NCBI GenBank assembly: GCA_035651595.1 | Contig: DASRFJ010000246.1 | Span: forward strand, 1 to 40,061 | Direction: 5' to 3' | Source: JAFARZ01 sp035651595 | Lineage (GTDB): Bacteria; Actinomycetota; Actinomycetes; Streptosporangiales; Streptosporangiaceae | Length of the DNA: 40,061 nucleotides | Part shown: one piece after another, positions 33,347 to 40,061 of the stretch | How positions within the stretch are numbered: position 1 is the stretch's first letter | Layout: each line of letters starts with the position of its first letter | Program-made: the position numbers and the translations under genes | The notes under the pieces: model-generated | Told to the model about the DNA's origin: nothing | The model's input: only the letters and a program-made list of their open reading frames with translations | Databases searched by the model: none

Positions 33347-35016
33347 GGCCGCCCGCATTCGAGGCTGGTCGGTACGTGGATGACGGCGGGACCGTCGTGG
33401 GTGAACGCGCGCCGCAACGCGGATCGCACGTCCGCCTCGGTCCGCACGGCGATGCCGAGTGCCCCGTATGCCTCGGCGAGCCGGACGAAGTCGGGATTGA
33501 TCAGGTCGGTGGCGATCGTGCGGCCCGGATACCTCCGCTGCTGGTGCGCGCGGATCGTCCCGTAGCTGCGGTTGTCGGCCACGATGACCACCAGCGGCAG
33601 ACGCGCCGTCACCGCGGTGATGAGCTCGCTGCCGTTCATGAGGAATCCGCCGTCCCCGACGACGGTGACCACGGGGCGGTTGCGGATTCGCTGCGCCGCG
33701 GCCACGCCGCCGGGTACCCCGAAGCCCATCGGGCTCGACGAGAGCCCGAGCATCCGCCCGGTACCGGTCAGCCGCAGGTGCCGGTACACCCAGCTGGTGA
33801 ACGTGCCGGAGTCCAGGACCACGGTCACGTCCCCGCCGGTGAGGTCGTCGAGCGCGCTGACCACGGCGCCGAAGACGATGCCGTCCGGGCACGGCCGCGG
33901 GCACCACACCGCCGTGGCCGTCTCCAGGCGATGCAACTCGCCGGCCCACGCCTCCCGGTCCCGCGGGTGCCTGGCCGGCAAGGCGGCGATGGCGTGCAGG
34001 AACGCCACCGGGTCACAGGGCAGGCCCACGGCCGGCCGGTGCGCGAGACCGATCCGGGCCGCGTCCGGGTACACGTGGACCAGCGGCCGGCCGGCTCCTG
34101 GCGCGTCCAGGAAGCTCAGCCGGCCGGCGGTCGTCTCGTCGAGCCGCGCGCCGACCGCCAGGACCAGGTCGCAGCCGGCGAACGCGGCGAGCTGCTCGGC
34201 CGACGTGGAATTGTGCACGTGACCGGCGTAGTTCGGTGCCCGGTTGTCGAGCAGATCTTGCCGCTTGTTGCTGGTGACCACGGGGATGACCTGCGATTGC
34301 GCGGCCGCGGCCAGGGCACGCCGGCCGGTGCCTGAGGCCAGCCTGCCGCCCGCGATCAGCAGCGGCCGGCGGGAGCGGGACAGCAGATCCGACACCGCGG
34401 TGACGGCCTGCGGTGACGGTCCAGGGCTGTACTCTGCCCAGCGGCCGGCGGGCACCCCGTCCGGGTCGGGCGAACGCGTGACGTTCTCCGGCACGGCCAG
34501 GATGACCGGCCCGGGCGTGCCGCTCTCCGCGGCGCGGAAAGCGCGGGCGGCGAACTCGCCGGTTCGTCCCGGGTCGTGCACGACCAGGCAGGCCTTGACC
34601 AGGTCGCCGAACATGGCGGTGCAGTCAAGTTCCTGGAACACCTCGCGCCCGAAGTCCGCGGTGTCGACGGTTCCCGCGATGACCACCAGCGGAGTGGCAT
34701 CCTGACGCGCGGCGTGAATCCCGATCGCCGCGTTCGTGATGCCCGGTCCGCGGCTGACCAGGCACACCCCCGCCCGCCCGGTGAGCTTGGCATCGGCCAG
34801 TGCCATGAACGCCGCGGAACCCTCGTGCCGGCAGGTCACCACGTCGATGTCGCGCATGTCGAACAGTTCGTTGAGCACGGCGAGATAGCTCTCGCCAGCC
34901 ACGCAGAACAGCCGGTCGACGCCGTGGCCCGCGATGCTCTTCACCAGCGTGCTGGCTGCCGTGGGCGGGCAGGTGGCCTCCGGCACCCTGCCGCGCCCGG
35001 CCTCGGTCACGGTCAC
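33343..35016 (-). CDS. Thiamine-diphosphate enzyme (acetolactate synthase-like)
   Basis: This 557-residue protein has the three domains of the POX/AHAS family. The N-terminal PYR domain carries catalytic Glu65 (TCRHEGSAAFMA) and SRGPGITNAAIG. The central domain is at about 190-330. The C-terminal PP domain has the ThDP-Mg motif GDGGFLMNGSELITAV...VVIVADNRSYG near residue 445-480. Such enzymes decarboxylate a 2-oxo acid and may transfer the resulting acyl anion. No regulatory (IlvN) subunit gene is present, which argues against a simple branched-chain housekeeping role. The GTG at 35016 is 3 bp after the binding-protein stop. It and the dehydrogenase may act in sequence to make a 2-oxo acid and then aminate it; this is inference. 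Confidence 0.87.
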   Translation of the reverse strand: MTVTEAGRGRVPEATCPPTAASTLVKSIAGHGVDRLFCVAGESYLAVLNELFDMRDIDVVTCRHEGSAAFMALADAKLTGRAGVCLVSRGPGITNAAIGIHAARQDATPLVVIAGTVDTADFGREVFQELDCTAMFGDLVKACLVVHDPGRTGEFAARAFRAAESGTPGPVILAVPENVTRSPDPDGVPAGRWAEYSPGPSPQAVTAVSDLLSRSRRPLLIAGGRLASGTGRRALAAAAQSQVIPVVTSNKRQDLLDNRAPNYAGHVHNSTSAEQLAAFAGCDLVLAVGARLDETTAGRLSFLDAPGAGRPLVHVYPDAARIGLAHRPAVGLPCDPVAFLHAIAALPARHPRDREAWAGELHRLETATAVWCPRPCPDGIVFGAVVSALDDLTGGDVTVVLDSGTFTSWVYRHLRLTGTGRMLGLSSSPMGFGVPGGVAAAQRIRNRPVVTVVGDGGFLMNGSELITAVTARLPLVVIVADNRSYGTIRAHQQRRYPGRTIATDLINPDFVRLAEAYGALGIAVRTEADVRSALRRAFTHDGPAVIHVPTSLECGRP

Positions 35017-35019
35017 GGC

Positions 35020-36246
35020 TCAGGTGAGCTCGGCGGGCGAGCGGTATGACCCGTCGGCGACCGCCTCGGGGAAGACGACCACGGCCTCGTCGAAGTCCTG
35101 GCCGACGCTCTGGTACTGCATGATCTGGAGCGGCGGAGGTGAGTGGTGCCAGTGCCTGTCGCCGCGCACGAACCGCACCGGTCCCCGCCAGGTCGGGAAC
35201 TCCTCGGCCTCCAGCGCGGCGATAACCGCGTCGCGCTCATCGGTGCCTGCCGCGGCCACGGCCCGCGCGACGAGCGTGACGTCGGTAAACGCGCTGAGGC
35301 ACGTGTCCGGCGGCATGCTGCCGTACCGGTCGGTGTACCGCTGGGTGAACCAGCGGCCGATGTCGGTCAGGCCCGGCCAGGAGGGACGGTAGCAGGTGGC
35401 GGGCCAGAGAATGCCGTTCCCGGCCGGGCCGGCTTCGCGCCAGAAGTCCGCCGAGCGCATCGGGAACCCGAACGTCACCATCATCGGTATGCCCGGCCGC
35501 AACCCGAGTTCCGCGGCCTGCTTGACGATCAGGTAGTTCGTGCGCACGACGCCGTCGTTGATGATGGCGTCGGGCTCGAATTCCGCGATCTTCCTCAGCT
35601 GCGGGAGCAAATCGGTGGTGGTCTCCTGCGGGAAGTCGAACCGCAGGAACTCCATGCCATGTCTGGCGGTCCCGTACGCCTCGAGCGTGTCGGCGGTCTC
35701 GAGCCCGAAGACCGTGTCCGCGGCGAGTATCGCCAGGCGCCGCAGCCCTTGTCCGGCCAGCAGGTCCAGCATCAGCGGAACGCGATCCTCGATGGAGAAA
35801 TACGTGCGGAAGATGGTCCGGTATCCCGACGCGGTCACCGCGCTGTGCCCGTTCTCGACGAACATCGGAACGCCGATGCGCTCGCACAGCTCCGCCGCGT
35901 ACGGCGCGGTGCGCAGATGCCACTGGCCGAGCACGGCGGTGACCTTGTCGATCATCGCGAGCTTCGCGAGTTCACCGACCACGGAACGCTGCATGCCGTC
36001 CGCATACGCACTGGCCTGGTCGTTGCGCATGACAAACTCGATCTGCCGGCCCAGCGCGCCGCCGTTCTCCCGGACGTACTCGGCGCCCAGCCGGGCGCCG
36101 CGAGCGACGAGGAATCCCGCCACGGGATCTCCCGGTCCAGTCAGCGGCGTGAGGATGCCGACCTTGATCGGATTATCTCCCGCATGGCGATTGACCTCTT
36201 CGATCTCGCCCCTGGCCACCTGCTCGTAGTTCGTTACTTCTGCCAT
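35020..36246 (-). CDS. Amide/branched-chain amino-acid-binding-like protein without signal peptide
   Basis: This 408-residue protein has the type I periplasmic-binding fold of the AmiC/LivJ/UrtA group. Blocks are NPIKVGILTPLTGPGDPVAG, the lobe interface VTAVLGQWHLRTAPYAAELCERIGVPMFVENGH, FFSIEDRV-like YFSIEDRV, and the second-lobe DAIINDGVVRTNY. The N-terminus (MAEVTNYEQVARGEIEE) is hydrophilic, with no signal peptide or lipobox, and there are no ABC permease or ATPase genes in the window. It therefore probably stays in the cytoplasm as a ligand sensor, carrier or recruited enzyme-like subunit. It lies 27 bp after the sulfotransferase stop and 3 bp before the ThDP gene. Confidence 0.82.
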   Translation of the reverse strand: MAEVTNYEQVARGEIEEVNRHAGDNPIKVGILTPLTGPGDPVAGFLVARGARLGAEYVRENGGALGRQIEFVMRNDQASAYADGMQRSVVGELAKLAMIDKVTAVLGQWHLRTAPYAAELCERIGVPMFVENGHSAVTASGYRTIFRTYFSIEDRVPLMLDLLAGQGLRRLAILAADTVFGLETADTLEAYGTARHGMEFLRFDFPQETTTDLLPQLRKIAEFEPDAIINDGVVRTNYLIVKQAAELGLRPGIPMMVTFGFPMRSADFWREAGPAGNGILWPATCYRPSWPGLTDIGRWFTQRYTDRYGSMPPDTCLSAFTDVTLVARAVAAAGTDERDAVIAALEAEEFPTWRGPVRFVRGDRHWHHSPPPLQIMQYQSVGQDFDEAVVVFPEAVADGSYRSPAELT

Positions 36247-36273
36247 CGTGTCTTCTTTCCGGGTGCGGGCGGG

Positions 36274-37398
36274 TTACAGGTCGAACGCGGCGTTGTACGC
36301 CGCGAAGCGGTCGCGGATTTCCGCGAGGTCGAGGCCGTAGTCGTGCAGCGTGTACCGGTGAGCGGCGTGCTCGCCGTTCGATGTCGCGGCGAGCATCGCG
36401 CGCATTCGCCGTTCCGCCGCGGGCGTGAACGGAATTCCCGCGAACGAGCAGACGCGGGCCGCCACGGCGATCGGGTCGCCGAGAAGGTCCGCGTACCGCA
36501 CGTCGAGCACGCTCAGGCCGCGCGGCGGCTTGGCCGACAGCGTCTGGGTGGCGTACCCGAGCCAGTGCCGTCCGATCCCGGCCGGGTCGATGGCGCGAGC
36601 GCGGGCCGACCTGACCGCGGCGGTCAGGCTGCATACCGACGCGATGCAGGCAGCGGGGTCACGGTGCAGCCGGACCACCCGCGCGCCGGGATAGGCGCGG
36701 GCGAGCGCGTCCAGATGGCCCAGGTGAAACGGGCACTTGAGCACGACGCACTCGCCGGGGACGCGAGCCAGCAGGCAGCTCAGCAGCACGCGATGGTAGG
36801 CGTAGGCGTCGCCCATGTCCTGTTCGCGCAGCCACTCGGCGTACCGCGGCACGTTATAGCGGAGCGCGTAGATATCGGCTCGGAAGGTGGTCCCGATCAG
36901 CCGGTGGCATTCTTCTGGCCGCAGCGCCTCCAGCGGGTGGATCGCCCGGAAGGCCGGCGCCGCACGGTAGTACTCCGCGATGTAACGCCCTGCCGCGCCG
37001 ATCAGCGCCGCCCGCGCGCCTGGCGTGGCGGCAGGACTGGCCGGCGCGAGCAACTCCCACAGCCGGGGTGCGCGGACCGCGGGATGCTCGGCGAGCAGGT
37101 TCTGCAGCAGCGTCGTGCCGGTCCGGTGCAGGCCGGTGATGAACACCGGTGCGGGCACCCGTGCGGGCGAGATACCGGGACGGGCAACAAGCAGTCTTGT
37201 CGTTCTGATCTGAATGACAAGCTGGGAGATCAGCGAGTCACGCACCCGCGCCCTGCCCTCGCCGGTGAGCGCGGCCTCGTCGTCAATGGCCTCGGTGAGA
37301 CGGGCGAGATCCGGCAGGAAACGCAGCGGCACCTTCGGCCCGCCGCAGCGCTCGCGCGCTTGCGCGACGATGTCGGACGCCCGCAGTGACACCTTCAC
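36274..37398 (-). CDS. PAPS-dependent sulfotransferase
   Basis: This protein of about 374 residues has the 5'-phosphosulfate-binding P-loop FITGLHRTGTTLLQNLL (about 87-103). The 3'-phosphate-binding segment is ARVVRLHRDPAACIASVCSL near 235-255. These two motifs define the sulfotransferase_3 group acting on alcohols or phenols of small molecules and lipids. It would transfer sulfate from PAPS to a hydroxyl of the product or an intermediate. The GTG at 37398 overlaps the acyltransferase stop as GTGA, so it is translationally coupled. The frame can be read upstream to 37452 but without homology. A hydroxyl created by reductive NRPS release is one possible target (inference). Confidence 0.87.
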   Translation of the reverse strand: MKVSLRASDIVAQARERCGGPKVPLRFLPDLARLTEAIDDEAALTGEGRARVRDSLISQLVIQIRTTRLLVARPGISPARVPAPVFITGLHRTGTTLLQNLLAEHPAVRAPRLWELLAPASPAATPGARAALIGAAGRYIAEYYRAAPAFRAIHPLEALRPEECHRLIGTTFRADIYALRYNVPRYAEWLREQDMGDAYAYHRVLLSCLLARVPGECVVLKCPFHLGHLDALARAYPGARVVRLHRDPAACIASVCSLTAAVRSARARAIDPAGIGRHWLGYATQTLSAKPPRGLSVLDVRYADLLGDPIAVAARVCSFAGIPFTPAAERRMRAMLAATSNGEHAAHRYTLHDYGLDLAEIRDRFAAYNAAFDL

Positions 37399-38672
37399 GC
37401 CGTGCCCTGAGCCGCCACGGACGTCCAGTCGAGGCCGGCGCCGGCCAGCCACAGCTGACCCGCGGCGCGGGTGATGACCGCGGCGTCGGACGCGGGATCC
37501 AGCGGATGCGGCAACGAGGAAATCACGCTCGCCGAGGGCTCGTTCTGCCGCGTCAGCGTGCTCAGCGAAGTCCCGGGTCCCACCTCGAGGAACACCGCGT
37601 TCTCGTGGTCGTCGAGCAGGGTGCGCAGCCCGTCCGCGAACCGCACCGGTGCCCGGAGGTGACGCTGCCAGTAGCGCGGATCGGCGGCTTCGGCGGCCGT
37701 CAGCCAGGTGCCCGACACGTTCGAGATGCGAGGAATGCGTCCCGGCCGCGGACGGATTCCCGCGGCGAAGCCGCCGAACTCCTCAAGCACGCCATCCACC
37801 AGCGCCGAATGTCCCGCGCCGAGAATCCGGAGCCGCTGCACCCGTATCCCGCTCGCGGCGAGCCGCGTCTCCAGGTCGGTCACGGACTGCCGCGGGCCGG
37901 AGACGACGCAGCGGCGCGGGCCGTTCACGGCGGCGACCGAGAGCCCGTCGCCGGTGAACGGGGTGATCTCGGGTTCGCTGGCTTCGACGCTGACCATCGC
38001 GCCTGGCGGCAGGCCGGCCAGCAGCGTCGCCCGGACCGACACCAGCGCGACGGCGTCGGGCAGCGCGACGGCCTCCGCGACGGTCGCCGCCACGTACTCG
38101 CCGAGGCTGTGCCCGATCAGTGCGGCCGGCCGGACGCCGAGCGACAGCCAGAAGCGGGCGAGCGCGTACTCGACGGTGAACAGGGACGCGAGCTCAAGGC
38201 ACAGATCCTCGACGCCGGTGCCCGGCTCGGCGCGGACCACGGCCAGCGCGTCGAGGCCCAGCCGTTCCTCGAACAACTTCGCGCACAGGTCGGCGTCGCG
38301 CCGGAAGGAGTCCACGCTCGCGTACAGGTCTGCGGCCATGTGCGCGTGCTGCGCGCCACCGCCGGGAAACATGAAAACCACGGGCCGGTGCGCCTCGTCG
38401 CCGGTCCGCGCCGTCAGCACCGAGGACCGGCGCGGCCGCTCGATGGCCGACAGCAGTTCGGCGACGCTCTGGCCGAGCAGGCAGCGCCGGTACCCGCCGG
38501 ACGGCACGGCCCGCTGGTACTGCGCCGCCACCTCGGCGATCGTCGCCGTTCCCGACATCAGCCGGGATCTCAGCTCGTCCGTGGCGGCGTCAACCTCATC
38601 CGCGCTTCGTCCCGCGAGGGGAATCAGGTACCAGGGCCGGATCAACTCAGCTCGCCCGCCTCGGGCGCCCAC
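37395..38672 (-). CDS. Discrete PKS-type acyltransferase (AT)
   Basis: This stand-alone protein of about 425 residues resembles a modular PKS AT domain with its N-terminal linker (LIPLAGRSADEVDAATDELRSRL). The AT begins at about 98 with FMFPGGGAQ, has the catalytic serine Ser189 in IGHSLGEYVAA, and the histidine His288. The specificity segment that reads HAFH (malonyl) or YASH (methylmalonyl) in modular ATs reads GAGH here, so the extender unit cannot be assigned. There is no ketosynthase or ACP on the same polypeptide. It may load the free ACP used by the ketosynthase pair, or a carrier of the NRPS. The GTG at 38672 overlaps the NRPS end by 31 bp; a TTG at 38645 giving a TTGA overlap is an alternative. 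Confidence 0.88.
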   Translation of the reverse strand: MGARGGRAELIRPWYLIPLAGRSADEVDAATDELRSRLMSGTATIAEVAAQYQRAVPSGGYRRCLLGQSVAELLSAIERPRRSSVLTARTGDEAHRPVVFMFPGGGAQHAHMAADLYASVDSFRRDADLCAKLFEERLGLDALAVVRAEPGTGVEDLCLELASLFTVEYALARFWLSLGVRPAALIGHSLGEYVAATVAEAVALPDAVALVSVRATLLAGLPPGAMVSVEASEPEITPFTGDGLSVAAVNGPRRCVVSGPRQSVTDLETRLAASGIRVQRLRILGAGHSALVDGVLEEFGGFAAGIRPRPGRIPRISNVSGTWLTAAEAADPRYWQRHLRAPVRFADGLRTLLDDHENAVFLEVGPGTSLSTLTRQNEPSASVISSLPHPLDPASDAAVITRAAGQLWLAGAGLDWTSVAAQGTA

Positions 38673-40061
38673 ATGTGCAGGTAGCGGCGGAGCAGGTCAT
38701 CGCTCACCCCGTCGGCGGGCACGGACTCGAACGGTCCGATGCCGGCATCGTCGACGACGTAGCCAGCCACGGACTTGCCGAGGACGAAACCGATGAGTTC
38801 GGCCGCCTCCGGGAAGCGCTGGCTGGCATCCGCGATGAACTCCCCTGGCGGCTTCACGACGAGCGGCGACGTCTGCGCGGCGAACTCGATGAGGCGGCGG
38901 ATTTCGACCTGGCCGCGCGGCTGGAGGACGAACAGCCCGCCATCGGGATGGGAGAGCGCGGTGTCGATCATCGTCCGCGCCGCGAAGTTGACGGGAATCC
39001 ACTCCTCGACCGCCGTTACCTCCGGCGCCAGGCCCATCTGCTGGAACGAGCGCACCAGCCGCACGACGACATCGTTGCCGTTGCTCACGCCGGTCCGGCT
39101 GTCGCCGGACAACCGCGGCATCCGGTAGATCGCGATCGGTACGCCGCGGTCGCGGGCCGCCTGCGCGATGAGTTCCGCCCGCCACTTGGTGACCGCGTAG
39201 CCGAACGAACCGGGGTCGAGTCCCGCCCCCATCGCGGCGGACACGCTGGAGACCAGGTGCACTTCTTTCAGGGCGCCAGCGGTGGCCAATTCGATCACCG
39301 ACCGGGTGCCGCCGACGTTGGCGGGTTCCAGCCCGGAATAGGGCAGCAGGAGGTCGACGTGCGCGCCGGCGTGCACGATCGTGTCGAGCCGGCTTGCCAG
39401 CGCGGCGTAGCCGGCTTCGGCGAGGCCGAGTCGCGGGCGCTTGAGATCACCGCGGACCACCCTCACCCGCGGGTCCTGGGCGACATACTCGCGGCCGTAC
39501 CGGCGGAGGTTGTCGCGCAGCCGCCGCTCTCCTTCGGCATCGGTCGCGGCTCTGACCAGGCAGTGCACGACACCGGAGGTGCGGGTCAGCAGTTCCTCCA
39601 GCAGGAAGGCCCCGAAGAAGCCGGTGGCACCGGTGAGCAGTATCTCCGCGTGCCGGCGCCCGGCCCGCGGCGGCAGCGCGCCGTCCGGCGGCAGGGCCGG
39701 CGTGACTGCGGCGGTCACCTGGCCGCGCGCCTCGCCGCGTGCCTGCGCCAGGCGCCGCTCCAGCTCGGCGATCTCCGCGGCCTGGCCGTCGTCCTGCGCC
39801 GCGGCGGCGGTGCGGGCGTGTTCCACCGCCTGCGCGATGTCGGCGACCGCGGGGGCCGCGTAGAACGTGCCCAGGTCCACCTCGACGCCCACATCGCTGC
39901 GGAGCAGGAGAACGGCGCGGGCGGCTTGGATGGAGGTGCCGCCGAGGGCGAAGAAGTTGTCGTCGCGGCTGATGTGGTCGCGGTCGAGGATGGCGGTGAA
40001 GATGGCGGCGACCTGATGCTCGGCCGGGGTGGCGGGCGGCTCGGCATGGCCCGGTGCCAGG
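38642..40061 (-). CDS. NRPS C-terminal part: peptidyl carrier and thioester reductase domains (partial)
   Basis: The gene enters from the right edge on the minus strand, so its start and upstream domains are not seen. Reading through 39893-40061 gives a peptidyl carrier domain with DDNFFALGGTSIQAARAV, whose serine takes the phosphopantetheine. An Ala/Arg-rich linker follows, then a thioester reductase domain with ILLTGATGFFGAFLLEELL (NAD(P) loop), VSSVSA and the YAVTKW Tyr-x3-Lys pair. Such a terminus releases the peptide as an aldehyde or, after a second reduction, an alcohol. Rv0101 and ScoA/MmaA, the NRPSs of isonitrile lipopeptides, also end in a reductase. Condensation and adenylation domains should lie beyond the window. 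It overlaps the AT gene. Confidence 0.92.
   Translation of the reverse strand, partial: LAPGHAEPPATPAEHQVAAIFTAILDRDHISRDDNFFALGGTSIQAARAVLLLRSDVGVEVDLGTFYAAPAVADIAQAVEHARTAAAAQDDGQAAEIAELERRLAQARGEARGQVTAAVTPALPPDGALPPRAGRRHAEILLTGATGFFGAFLLEELLTRTSGVVHCLVRAATDAEGERRLRDNLRRYGREYVAQDPRVRVVRGDLKRPRLGLAEAGYAALASRLDTIVHAGAHVDLLLPYSGLEPANVGGTRSVIELATAGALKEVHLVSSVSAAMGAGLDPGSFGYAVTKWRAELIAQAARDRGVPIAIYRMPRLSGDSRTGVSNGNDVVVRLVRSFQQMGLAPEVTAVEEWIPVNFAARTMIDTALSHPDGGLFVLQPRGQVEIRRLIEFAAQTSPLVVKPPGEFIADASQRFPEAAELIGFVLGKSVAGYVVDDAGIGPFESVPADGVSDDLLRRYLHMWAPEAGELS

Noticed and set aside
33347..33949. N-terminal extension of the CBS-like enzyme
   Set aside because: The frame is open but out of phase over the ThDP gene. 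The ATG at 33346 makes a 4-bp ATGA overlap and fits the normal N-terminus of the family.
35143..37389. A 748-codon plus-strand open frame
   Set aside because: It is antisense to three well-supported genes (binding protein, sulfotransferase and the intergenic junction), has shadow-type Arg/Gly/Ala/Val composition and no domain.
1..40061. CRISPR arrays, tRNA or rRNA genes, insertion sequences and integrase sites
   Set aside because: No regularly spaced repeats, no tRNA T-loop-like segments, no transposase or integrase frames and no terminal inverted repeats with flanking duplications were seen on either strand.

Overview
This is high-GC actinobacterial DNA. Lineage hints are a mycothiol-type maleylpyruvate isomerase, two F420/PPOX-type flavoproteins, an AfsR/SARP regulator, many GTG starts and likely leaderless promoters. 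The genus cannot be fixed from the sequence alone.

Region 1 (1-15.8 kb) is accessory and housekeeping DNA. It holds a coiled-coil membrane protein, a Cap4/DUF4297-like nuclease ending in an SH3-like domain, a ComB-family phosphatase, PPOX proteins, a methyltransferase, a two-domain VOC protein, a frameshifted Clp-N protein and a B3/B4-domain protein. It also holds a SLATT 2TM membrane protein next to an NB-ARC/TPR STAND protein, a secreted PNGase A-like amidase, endonuclease III, a mycothiol-dependent isomerase and an ACT protein. The SLATT-STAND pair and the nuclease are defence-like.

Region 2 (15.8-40.06 kb and beyond the right edge) is a biosynthetic gene cluster, almost all on the minus strand. 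Its core is TauD-type oxygenase, FcoT-like thioesterase, acyl-AMP ligase, ACP, in the same order as Rv0097-Rv0100 of Mycobacterium tuberculosis. That cassette (ScoB-E/MmaB-E type) makes the isonitrile fatty acyl group of isonitrile lipopeptides. The oxygenase keeps the metal triad and the substrate residues recalled for ScoE at identical spacing. Here the cassette is fused in one operon to a ketosynthase, a catalytically dead ketosynthase partner and a FabG-like reductase, so the acyl chain may be built on site.

A second operon enters from the right edge. It has an NRPS end (PCP plus thioester reductase), a discrete PKS-type acyltransferase, a sulfotransferase, a leaderless periplasmic-binding-like protein, a ThDP enzyme, a CBS-like PLP enzyme, an amino-acid dehydrogenase, a fumarase/aspartase-superfamily lyase and an XRE-SARP-NB-ARC-TPR regulator. 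Most junctions are 4-bp ATGA/GTGA overlaps. Four amino-acid enzymes in a row suggest supply of an unusual amino acid to the NRPS.

The far left of the cluster has a divergent FAD protein, a DUF3326-type protein and a cation/proton antiporter. The core motif CCTGTA, mostly as TTCCTGTA, is directly repeated in the two main cluster promoter regions, 18.4 kb and 26.4 kb. This suggests a common regulator, plausibly the cluster SARP.
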